Positions 1 through 9,507 of a DNA stretch of 64,000 bases are shown here, one piece after another. Source of the DNA: Hanleya hanleyi (Eukaryota > Mollusca > Polyplacophora > Lepidopleurida > Hanleyidae); NCBI GenBank assembly GCA_036873755.1, contig JAVTVY010008181.1, positions 310,001 through 374,000 of the forward strand. Reading direction: 5' to 3'. The position numbers and the translations under genes were made by a program. Each line of letters opens with the position of its first letter. Position 1 is the first letter of the stretch. The notes below the pieces were generated by a model. It worked only from the letters and a program-made list of their open reading frames with translations. It had not been told where the DNA came from and made no database searches.

Positions 1-84
1 GATTTAGTTTCTATCTATACAACTTCGAGTTGAATGTCATTATTCATACTTCAATCCATTGGAACCACTGATGATTTTCCAATA

Positions 85-891
85 ATAGAGAAGAAAAGCA
101 ACTCCGAGTAGGGATGACAATTTCATTCTGTATATTTCGCTATTAGTTATAGCATCTTCCAATCTGATTAAAACTCAGTCTTAATAACCGCTCCTCTATC
201 GGACATGTCGCTAATTAACATCTGGGACAGTCTGTATCTTAAATCTGTCGCGCATATCAGACTGGCGACCAATCACAGTCCAACTTCAACGGGCAAATAG
301 GTGCCTATCCGATTGTTTCTGCAGTGCACGATGCGCAGAAAAACTAAACCCAGGCGGCTGACGAAGTTCCTGCCCTCCATGAGCAATCACCGAAGATAAT
401 TATTTGTTCGAATAGGCACCTATTCGCCCGTTGAAGTTGGACTGTGATTGATTGCCAGTCTGACATGCGCGACAGATTTAAGATATGCAGACTGTCCTAG
501 ATCTTAATTAGCGTCCGATAGAGAAGCGGTTATTAAGTCTGAGTTTTAATCAGATTGAGCATCTTCAGCAGTGAGCAAAGTTACAAACAGCTCTATACGT
601 ACAGTATATATACTGTACAAGGTATAATGTGATCTTAGCCAATACACATACATGAATGGGTAAGCCAGTAATGTCGGTCAGATTGAACAGATATTAAAAT
701 GTCATTTTCAGAAAATTGTTGTAGACATTAAATGTTAAGAGATAGCAATATACAAATGTTGTGATTACAGGTGATACAATACACAATCTAATCGATGACA
801 ACAGTACACAATGAATAAAGTACGGCGCTATAGCGCGTATATATCTACATTGAATATTTCTACATGTCATGTTCAGATAAGGACTGTCATC
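85..891 (-). repeat. Left inverted arm of the Penelope-like element
   Basis: This arm is the reverse complement of 3668-4065 once the MITE at 160-557 is removed. The match runs from ATAGAGAAGAAAAGCAACTC to GGACTGTCATC. It includes the near-palindrome GTACAGTATATATACTGTAC around 600. Confidence 0.85.
160..557. mobile_element. 398-bp foldback MITE with 9-bp target duplication
   Basis: Arms of about 155 bp (160-316 and 404-557) are inverted copies around a loop of about 85 bp; the ends are CAATCTGATT and AATCAGATTG. AGCATCTTC flanks the element at 151-159 and 558-566. The opposite Penelope arm (near 3990-4003) has the same site once and uninterrupted, so both boundaries are confirmed within the window. 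A 9-bp duplication suits Mutator-like elements and an 8-bp reading would suit hAT. No transposase is present. Confidence 0.9.
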
Positions 892-1048
892 AAGATGTCA
901 TAAAATTCTATGCACGTTTTGTCGATGACACTCTAGTCCTAGGAAAGCCGACAGACTTCTCATTAATCTTAAATAAGCTAAATTCATTCCACAAACAACT
1001 TAAATTCACTTTTGATGATTTTGTTGGTTCTGAAGACATACACTTTTT
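864..1048 (+). pseudogene. Penelope-like reverse transcriptase fragment with catalytic box
   Basis: The translation holds ARFVDDTLVL about 20 residues from the start, the YxDD-type catalytic box of Penelope RTs, followed by the DFVGSEDIHF stretch that normally precedes the FLD motif. The reading frame leaves the RT at about 1048, where the inserted element begins. The RT resumes near 2680 with LDITISNSGTTVYRKPT. The finger domain and start codon are absent. The annotated methionine is only the first available one and is not a real start. Confidence 0.75.
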
Positions 1049-2680
1049 CCTACGAAGTAGGCTACAGATCGCAAATTGTCCGGTAATGAGTGAGTGAGTC
1101 AGTCTGTCCATCCGAATCCTTTCGTCGGAGAACCGTTGACATTAGAACCTTGATTTTTGGCATGAACGTGCATTAGAGCATTGTTACCAGCAAGTTCTGA
1201 GTTGACCGAATTGTGATTAAAATTTGATTTATAATTATTTTTTTTATTATTTATTGATGGCTCAGCGAGTACACTGTCATGCCCATCGGGAACCCTTGGC
1301 TGTATGTTTCACTGTATATATAACACAGTGGTGGGATATGCCATCCGTAATTGTTTTTATGAAATAGGAAATGCTCATTTTCCATCATTTGTTAGTGCAT
1401 TTATCTACACCGCTATGCCAGCCTCAATACACACAATTCAGTATATTGTTATAGATATGTAAACTGTGGCCTTTAACGTGTATCCTATTTCACATCCAAA
1501 CATTTCATCACTGACCACATCAGGCTTCAAATTCAGGTCAAATTACCCACTGATGATGAAATATCCTACATCAACCAATTAAGTCAGCCTGGTGCAATAA
1601 CCCAACAGAAGAAAGAAAGACACAATGATAAAAGTTTACTGAGGGTGAAACAAAGCCATGACGGCATGTTTAAAGGGTCTTCTTTTGGTAGAATTTAACT
1701 AGATAAAGTAACTTTGATCATGATGGGAAAATATGATAACTTGAGGTTTTTTTGTACCTCTTGAATATTGACTATATATCACACTTGGATACAATTTAAA
1801 CAAAAAATTACATGTGTAAACAAAATATGTCTAAATTTTTCTTGTCATTTCAAATCTTGATCCATTTAGATTCCTTGATTAGGGGATACAGAATCACTGC
1901 CACGGAGTGTGTTGGTGTGTCACAGCAATGCAATTCCGATTCACACAACGAAGCTGAGGTGGTTTAACGTTTATCAATGAAGAAAATCACCGATGAACCG
2001 CCATAGAATATAATGTGAAACAAGAAAACCGGAATAGTACATTCATCAGATTGCCGATACCCAAAATGTGTTCTCATATATCTAGATAACAACGTGATGT
2101 AGAGACGCTATTTATTCGTCTTTGTACCGGTTATGCTCAGGAGAATGACATAGAATCATTATTATCTTGTGCAGAGAAGGTGTTGGTCTTGAGTTGAATT
2201 ACCGTAAACTACATAAATGCTACCTTTCTACTATAGTACTATATATAAAAATTTGTTGTATTGTTGGGAAAATAATGTGATTCAAAAAGTTGTTTTGATC
2301 CTGGACAAGGGCACTGAAAACCATTAAAGAGATGTAAATGTATTTTCACACGTAAAGCTTGAAATCTACTGAACCTTTATTATTCAATCTGTTTCCTTTA
2401 GTTAAAAAATTGTAAAATTAAATCGGCGATCGTTATTTAATTTTGGAATGAAGGCGCATTAGAAGACTGTTACCAACAAGTTCTGAGCTGACCTACTTTT
2501 GATGAAAATTCCTGGTGATTTTTGATGAAAATCACTGGCGATTCTGACTTGGGCGGTGCCCATCTTAATATAGGCAGGATTTCAACTGGGGGTGGGGATT
2601 TCCAAGAGTTCAGTTCGCGTTCGAGTCCTAATGCCTACTCTACTTCGTAGGTCCTGTGACGTTAGTCACATTGCTCATGT
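1049..2680 (+). mobile_element. Helentron/HINE-like non-autonomous element, copy 1
   Basis: The segment begins CCTACGAAGTAGG and ends with the inverse GCCTACTCTACTTCGTAGG, followed by a short hairpin TGTGACGTTAGTCACA. It interrupts the Penelope RT between T and T without an evident target duplication. Subterminal inverted repeats, a 3' hairpin and TT insertion are features of Helentron-type elements; the class call is inference. A second copy lies inverted at 28970-30952, and comparing the two supports both ends. I see no protein domain inside. Confidence 0.6.
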
Positions 2681-3102
2681 TGGATATCACTATATCAAAT
2701 TCTGGTACTACAGTTTACCGAAAACCCACTCACACTGGCCAGTACATTCATGCGGATAGTTTTGAGCCTTGGTCAAGAAGAACAGCCTGGGTTAGATCAC
2801 TTGTTTTCAGAGCACATAAGATTTGTGGCAGTCCTATTAACCTAATAAGGGAATTGTCTATCATTAGGAAATTTATGTCTTGGAATGGATTCTCCAGACA
2901 TACCGCCAGAAAGTTAGTGGATAATTTAACAAACAAACACAGCTTACCGAGAGTAGCTACCAGGTCTACCAATGATGAAAATATGCCCAAAATAGGGATA
3001 AGACTACCGTACATCGGTCGGGAAGGTGAAAGAATACTTCGACAATGCCTCAAGAAAATCAGAAAATATACTCTGGGAAGGGCGCGTTACATTGTTTGAT
3101 GG
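2681..3102 (+). pseudogene. Penelope-like RT C-terminal part (thumb)
   Basis: The frame from 2656 to 3099 reads LDITISNSGTTVYRKPTHTG and then a basic helical region ending near RQCLKKIRKYTLGR. YRKPT with HTGQYIHADSF and TAWVRSLVFRA are typical of the region after the Penelope RT catalytic core. The first codons of the open frame (before about 2680) belong to the inserted element. The frame stops at 3099 and the protein continues in another frame, so at least one frameshift separates it from the endonuclease. Confidence 0.75.
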
Positions 3103-3519
3103 GAGACAAAGAAAACAAATTTCTTTGTCAACAACAAGGACCCCACCCCAACAACATATAGAAGCTCTATTATACATAAATTTTCATGTCCAGGATGCGA
3201 ATCAGAGTACATCGGCAAAACAGACAGATGTTTTATTGCGCGTCTGAAAGAACATGCTTCTTCCAAATCCGAGGTGTTTAACCATGTAAGCCAGTGCGAC
3301 AATTTTAGTTACATTCGTCAAATGTTTGATTTAGCAAATGGCTCTTTTGACGATGACCCGATCTCTTTGTTGTCACTTATAGAATCAAACACTAAAATTA
3401 TTGATACAGCAGCTCACTGGTCTCAAGTGTTATTCAAGGAAGCCTTAGCCATACGCCGGCACAAACCAATTTTAAACCAAGGCTTGAAAGCATCAAAGGA
3501 TTTAAAATTATTTCGGTAA
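3103..3519 (+). pseudogene. Penelope-like GIY-YIG endonuclease
   Basis: In the frame ending with TAA at 3519 the translation runs through FFVNNKDPTP, HKFSCPGC, SEYIGKTDRC and ARLKEHA, then FNHVSQCDN. This is the zinc-binding linker (CPGC), the YIG-type core and the downstream basic and histidine residues of the GIY-YIG nuclease found at the C terminus of Penelope proteins. The domain itself looks complete. It is cut off from the RT by a frameshift near 3100, so no functional protein is expected. Confidence 0.8.
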
Positions 3520-3667
3520 TATCATTTATAGATTAACCAGTTTTCTTTTCATAAATTAGACTGTGTATCGTTTCATAATTGTATATTGCCGCGCAAGTTA
3601 CAACATTTGTAGATTCCCATCAATTCTAATGTGGATTGCCAAGAGAATTATACCTATATTATCTTAA

Positions 3668-4065
3668 GATGACAGTCCTTATCTGAACATGACATGTAGA
3701 AATATTCAATGTAGATATATACGCGCTATATCGCCATACTTTATTCATTGTGTACTGTTGTCATCGATTAGATTGTGTATTGTATCACCTGTAATCACAA
3801 CATTTGTATATTGCTATCTCTTAACATTTAATGTCTACAACAATGTTCTGAAAATGACATTTTAATATCTGTTCAATCTGACTGACATTACTGGCTTACC
3901 CATTCATATATGTATTGGCTAAGATCACATTATACCTTGTACAGTATATATACTGTACGTATAGAACTGTTTGTAACTTTGTTCACTGCTGAAGATGCTA
4001 TAACTAATAGCGAAATATACAGAATGAAATTGTCATCCCTACTCGGAGTTGCTTTTCTTCTCTAT
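3668..4065 (+). repeat. Right inverted arm of the Penelope-like element, uninterrupted
   Basis: This arm pairs with 85-891 and preserves the empty MITE target (single AGCATCTTC on the minus strand). It also contains the possible hammerhead core described separately. The element ends after TCTAT at 4065. Confidence 0.85.
3989..4015 (+). ncRNA. Possible hammerhead ribozyme core in the Penelope arm
   Basis: CTGAAGA (3989-3995) is followed by a small stem, GCTAT (3997-4001) pairing with ATAGC (4007-4011), and then GAAA (4012-4015). This is the CUGANGA, stem II, GAAA layout of hammerhead ribozymes, which are reported in Penelope-like terminal repeats. One unpaired U after CUGAAGA departs from the usual G-C closing pair, and I could not verify stems I and III. 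Confidence 0.4.
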
Positions 4066-4494
4066 CATACTTCAATCATGTCATAAATAACTTTGAACAG
4101 TACGGTAATGTATCAAGCCAAACACTAACGAACTCGTTTTGAGAAGAGCAGTTGTAAAAATCTGCAGAGCTGCGGTGCAGCTTAGTACAAAAATGGCGGT
4201 CTTCTCAATAAAACAATGAGAGGGGATGTGCGGGGTAGGTACCTATGATTACAGCCTCATAATATAACCTGTGCATTCTTTTACTGAAGGCGTAAGTTTC
4301 AAATTGTTTCACCAAGCTAGCCACCTGATTGGCTAACAAATGTAGCCAATCTGAATTTCGCACGAGATTTAAATAACGCTGAAAACAGATATAATATTCT
4401 GTGATATTATGATACTGCTGCTCCTACTGCCCCTCCTCCTGATCTTACTCTTAGTCCTCTGTTTCCTCCGCTACTCATGTGATGATGAACTGAA
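4066..4494. other. Non-coding stretch, no feature recognised
   Basis: AT-rich sequence with no long open frame and no recognisable repeat. It ends in a pyrimidine-rich tract (about 4420-4470) just before the small foldback element. Confidence 0.6.
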
Positions 4495-4640
4495 GAAATA
4501 ATGTTTTCATAAGCGTGCTAAATCGTTAATTTACGCACGGTTAGTGTGGGCAAGTTCGCCCGCGCCCTAAAATTTATAAACTTTCCCACACTAACCGTGC
4601 GTAAATTAACAATTTAGCACGCTTATGAAAACATTATTTC
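4495..4640. mobile_element. Small foldback MITE, about 146 bp
   Basis: GAAATAATGTTTTCATAAGC at the left end is mirrored at the right. The arms are about 60 bp each and nearly perfect, with a loop around 4557-4580. No clear target duplication is visible. It would form a strong hairpin in RNA or single-stranded DNA. Confidence 0.8.
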
Positions 4641-7187
4641 TATTCTATTGCACTACTATTGATAATTGATTATCAACAAAGATTACAATGAAAGTTTGAA
4701 AAATATGGTAAACGTTCACAACCTTTCTTCCCTTTGTTGAAATGTGCCGTCCGCCTCAGTTGGCAGGGTGTCAATATCATTGGACAAGTTTATGTGGTCT
4801 CTCAGAAGGGGGAGCAGTGAAACGTAAATGCAACAAGCCTATTTATGTGGCATTATTAATCAATCACGATGGAACCAACAGTTAAAATTGAGACAGAAAT
4901 TTACGTCTTTAATAAATATTAATTTACAGCTTTTTCTCAAACAATGAAAAATGTTGGCAGTATTTATTTAACTAGGAAGGAAATTTATGTTCACGGTGCT
5001 ATTGGAAACATTGGCATTTTGGATGAAAAACCCGCCAAGAACAGATGTGAAATTACAAACATTTGATGTGGCCTGTAACCGACATCACACCAATGATAGA
5101 CACACCCGCCTGAAGCAGAACCGTGGCAGTTCCAATCTAATTAAAATTAAATCCTATCTGCTATTTGGATATGTCGCTTGTAGGATCTAACAGATTTGTA
5201 GTAACTCACGTGTTAACCAATCCCGAGAACGCTTCATAGTGCTTTGAAGGGAACATATAGATAACAAAGAATTTTTGGTTGGCTCAGCCGAATTAGCCGC
5301 CTCGCTAATGTTTTTCGTCTTTTCATGTTGCCGCGGTCCCGAAATTGTGGCGCCATAATACGGGGTAGATATATGGACTGATCTTTGGTGTAAACATTGG
5401 GGTAACTGGACACAGTGATCCTATCTCCCCTCCCCGACTGCAAATGGATGAGTCCAGACGCGATCATGGTGTCATCATGCTATTAAATATTCATGGTATG
5501 GGCGCTCAGAACACCAAAAATCGACATGTACGATTGGGGAGCATTGATAGGATATTAATTTATTAAGATTGGTGGTAGATTGTCGATCTCAAGCAATGAT
5601 TGGTGTAACGGGTAATCTTTAGATGTATTTATTTATAAGACTTGATTATAATATAGAACGAATGTGATACATTTAAATATCCGTATTTCCTATTTCGTTT
5701 GCCTGCCAGATCTCTTAATTTCTCATCGTCAGCGGGGAAAAATCTACCTTTGTTCAGCTGGTCACACTCGTGTTGTGTCTCATTTAAAACAGCAAGAAGA
5801 TATTCATCATCTGCGTCTCTCGTGAACTTTTCGATCTCCGCTTCTTCTAGATAATTCATATCTGAAAGCACGTCTTGTTTCTCCTGTTGATCTGTTTCTT
5901 GTGTACACTCGTATGTCCCAATTGGTTTGTAAATATAGATCTGCGATTATACATTTTCTGCCTTTAAAATAAAATAAAGTTCCTACTTACAGGGTATCCA
6001 CTCTATTTGTTTATTCGATTGTACATGCAGGCAGACGAGACTTTGTCCTGCCATTTATCACCCGCCCTGTGAAATGGATTCTCCCGAGCGAACACCTGTG
6101 CGTGTCAAGATCACGGGTGTAGATTTCATACGTCACAAAGTTCTTAATCGTGCTAAATCCTGTAATAATTGCACAGTTATCAGTGTGTAATAGGTGCAAG
6201 TGTTATAGAATACCGTATACTGACTCGATTCAGAATAGGCCGATATCGCGAAATGACAGTGTAACATATGCGCGCTTTTGTATAACGATGGCTCTGTGAT
6301 TATGCAGCCTACATGTATTTTCCTATTATTTATGTGATCTAAACCATAAACGTTGTAATGTTAGCAAAACTTCCTCCACCTGTTAGTCTATGTAATTCAT
6401 GTTTATGAAGTTCCACGAAAATCGTATTCCTATCAATTTAATCTATAGGTCTAATAGACCATTTGATGGATTTTCTAGGAATCTACGGTATCGGTATACA
6501 TGTACATGTACATGTATATATTGCCGGCAGCTCAGTGTGGCAATCTGTGTTGGCCAATCACTCAACAAAAGATAAACTTTAATTATCTCTCTCTCTCTCT
6601 CCCAGTAAATAGAATTTGCTGAATGTTGAACCTTCATTCCGAATATGCTAATCTCGAACATACCCTCAGTAGATCTTGGCATGTGTGTTTCAGTTAGAAG
6701 TATGCGATCAACAACATTGAGTTTGTTTAAATATCTGTCTCAATCTGACAGCTTTGAAAACTACATCAATTTTAATTCAGGATTTTGATGTGAATTGAAA
6801 TACGCATAAAAAGATTCTTATGGAAGAGAATTAAATTTCGTTAATTCTGACGACAGCTTTCTGGTCCATAAAACCAACTAATGATTTATCGGTAATATAG
6901 GCCTACAGGTATTCTAGAAAAATATGTATATACCGAGTACATGTACCAATAGCATTATTGTTAGGATGACACTTCAGTCTTGGTAAAGCACAAATACTTG
7001 GGCTGTATGGGATAGTTCCTACAAAAGTGTAGAATTTAGGCCCCGTCACATTCTCTACAGAAAACCATCAAAACTAAATAATTGTTATTTATTCTATTTT
7101 ATTCTTTTTGGGGCAAATTAAATCTCCCCTTTCCACCGTCTCTGTATTATAGATCTAACTAGATATATTACGGCACAGTACTTGAAG
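4641..7187. other. Anonymous AT-rich stretch
   Basis: No convincing gene. It contains a TACATG-type repeat (6498-6518), a short CT microsatellite (6585-6602) and one charged open frame, listed separately. Other open frames here are short and look random. Confidence 0.5.
5629..5871 (-). CDS. Orphan open frame, 80 codons, function unknown
   Basis: The peptide is strongly acidic and helical in its N-terminal half (YLEEAEIEKFTRDADDEYLL), then has a mixed charged stretch with FFPADDEKL. The composition looks more like a real peptide than the random frames around it. I see no TATA box, splice sites or partner exon that would confirm it. It could be an exon, a fragment of a transposon protein, or chance. 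I do not recognise the family. Confidence 0.2.
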   Translation of the reverse strand: MLSDMNYLEEAEIEKFTRDADDEYLLAVLNETQHECDQLNKGRFFPADDEKLRDLAGKRNRKYGYLNVSHSFYIIIKSYK

Positions 7188-7193
7188 CGAACG

Positions 7194-8439
7194 TATGAGG
7201 CGCCGTTTGTGGCAATATTGTCAACGACAAATATATAGAGGTGAAACCAAAATATAAAGTCGCCGTTTGTGACAATATTGTCAACGACAAATATATAGAG
7301 GTGAAACCAAAATATAAAGTCGCCGTTTGTGACAAAATATTGTCAAACACAAATATATAGTTAAAACCTTTGTAAATATATATAAAACGATATAAATAGG
7401 GCCTATATATAAAGTTATTTTTTTTTTATTTTTATAAATATTTTTTGAACATAAATAACGATAGAAAGTTAAGACGTTAAATTTAACGTAAATATAAAGT
7501 ACACGAACTTGTAAAGTGTACATGTAAACCGGATATGCCCAAAGGAAGCTGCGCAATCGATGTGCGCGCGAGTAATACTGGTTAATCAAAACTGCAACTG
7601 GGTTCTGAAGCGAAACTATGACAGCGGTGAAAGCCACTCGCATGTCACAGATGTGTCGAATCAAACAATAAGATCACGTACCTGAACATATATCAGTTCA
7701 CTGCCATAGTGATTTAGTAAAGGCCTATTCCAATTTTCAACAATTACTGTTATCATTTACAATCGTACTTCAGAGTTATCACATCAATTAGATATAAATA
7801 CATCTACTTATAAATCACCATAAGGTATCCTAGCCTGCAGCCAATATCACGGCCTGCCCCTTTGATGTTCAATCTGCGATTCCGTCGGCCAAGTCGCTGG
7901 TTGCTATTTGCCGCATAGAAACATCAACAGAAGTTGAAATAAAACATGAAAATAACGATATATTAATTATGCGCAACACAAATATTAGGCAATTTGAAAT
8001 CATACTGAATATGAGCATATTTCATTGACTAGAATATGACCATTCATAGCCTAGTTATAGGATTTGGAATTATATTGTCGTTTTGTATCATTTATCGTTT
8101 TTCGATAATTTCCGCATTTCCAAACAAGACAAAAATTAGCAGGGAATTTGGTATAAGTACAGCGAATGTGGAAACTAATGTTGTTCTCACGTAGTATGGA
8201 ACAAGGCTACACCGGAGCTAGTTTTATATATATTTACAAAGGTTTTAACTATATATTTGTGTTTGACAATATTGTCACAAACGGCGACTTTATATTTTGG
8301 TTTCACCTCTATATATTTGTCGTTGACAATATTGTCACAAACGGCGACTTTATATTTTGGTTTTAACTCTATATATTTGTCGTTGACAATATTGTCACAA
8401 ACGGCGCCTTGACAATATTGTCACAAACGGCGCCTCATA
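7194..8439. mobile_element. 1.25-kb TIR element with 60-bp subterminal repeats
   Basis: The ends TATGAGGCGCC and GGCGCCTCATA are inverted and flanked by CGAACG at 7188-7193 and 8440-8445, a likely 6-bp target duplication. Each terminus carries tandem 60-bp units (7201, 7261 and about 7321; mirrored at 8270-8430) containing the palindrome TGACAATATTGTCA and the GCCGTTTGTG block. The interior (7380-8220) has no transposase. Because CG also adjoins the TIR, the duplication length is uncertain. Confidence 0.75.
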
Positions 8440-8445
8440 CGAACG

Positions 8446-9207
8446 AGACCTGTATAAAGGCTAAAGAACACAACTCAAACGCACGTGTCAAATCGATTTA
8501 GGCGAAATATAAACATTGAAACTGGATAAGATTGGTCAAGGAATGAGTCGTTCTGAGAACCGCTTTCATGATTGGTTATTTCGCATATGTCAATTAACTG
8601 GATTGCTCCGCCTATTCTGCACTGAAATAATGTCATGCACACATTCATCTTAGTCTGACGGATTATGTTACGTTGGCAAAACAAGCATGGCGGTATGCTG
8701 TAGAAATTCCAAATTCAGAGCTGAATATCTGACGCTGTTCCGTTATTCACGATCATATCTCGGCGTTAGGAATATCAGTGATGCTTGTAATAGGCGGACA
8801 GCTGCATGGTGTAGACGATCAGCAGTCATCCAAGCATTAATCCGGCCGAAAACGACAGGGGAGTTCGACCACTTCTTGCTCAATCCAGCGTCTCGACTTC
8901 CGCTTACACATGTCGGTGTCAGGGCACTTGGCGACGTGGGAAGCCTGGGTGACCAAGGCTCGAACTCCCGGGGAAGTTGGTCACTCTGGACCGGTGTTGG
9001 CGTAGCCTGCACGCTGGGTAAGATCGAAATTGAGAAATCATATAAGCATATACCGTATGCAGCCAACAGAAAAAAAATCAGAAATTGTAGCATGAATGCA
9101 AGCTGAAGCCAAGGCAACAGTCCGTACATCAGCAAGGGTAAAATGAAGCAACGGATGATTGTACAAGACATGACAACAGTCAATTGCATTTGCAGCTAGC
9201 AGTTTTA
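8446..9207. other. Anonymous stretch with overlapping weak open frames
   Basis: Frames of about 140 codons occur on both strands across 8687-9189 and overlap each other. Neither has recognisable motifs. I treat both as chance or degraded repeat. The segment at 8860-9020 is GC-richer than its surroundings. Confidence 0.4.
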
Positions 9208-9507
9208 CAATCTCACGTTCGGCTATTTCCGTATTGGCGGAACGAGCCTCTCACATAGAACGCACAACTCCCCACTGGTGGGGAGCGTATGACGATCACG
9301 TAGTGAGCCGGATACGAAATAGTGCCTTTGATAATCAAGAGATTCGGGCGCATTTTATTGTGAAATTCAGTTAATTTTAACCAAACGAACATAATTCATT
9401 CAAATTATACAAAACTATTTCTATGTTTAGTTGAATAATAGCAATCTATCAGAACTCAGCCACTGGGCTAATTTTCGTCAATACGGAAATAGACGAATGC
9501 GAGATTG
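9208..9507. mobile_element. MITE, about 300 bp
   Basis: CAATCTC followed by GTTCGGCTATTTCCGTATTG at the left is mirrored by CAATACGGAAATAGACGAAT ending in GAGATTG at 9479-9507, giving imperfect TIRs of about 29 bp. A short internal palindrome CCCCACTGGTGGGG lies near 9272. No coding capacity. Confidence 0.7.

Larger units (their letters stand above)
85..4065 (+). mobile_element. Penelope-like retroelement with inverted terminal arms, disrupted
   Basis: Two near-identical arms (85-891 and 3668-4065) lie in inverted orientation around fragments of a reverse transcriptase and a GIY-YIG endonuclease, all read on the plus strand. That domain order is characteristic of Penelope-like elements, whose terminal repeats can be direct or inverted. 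The RT begins right after the left arm, so its N-terminal part is missing. A 1.6-kb element (1049-2680) splits the RT and a 398-bp MITE splits the left arm. The copy is dead. The family call rests on protein motifs recognised by eye. Confidence 0.8.

Noticed and set aside
8687..9189. Opposed 139- and 148-codon frames
   Set aside because: They overlap on opposite strands and show no motif, start context or splice support.
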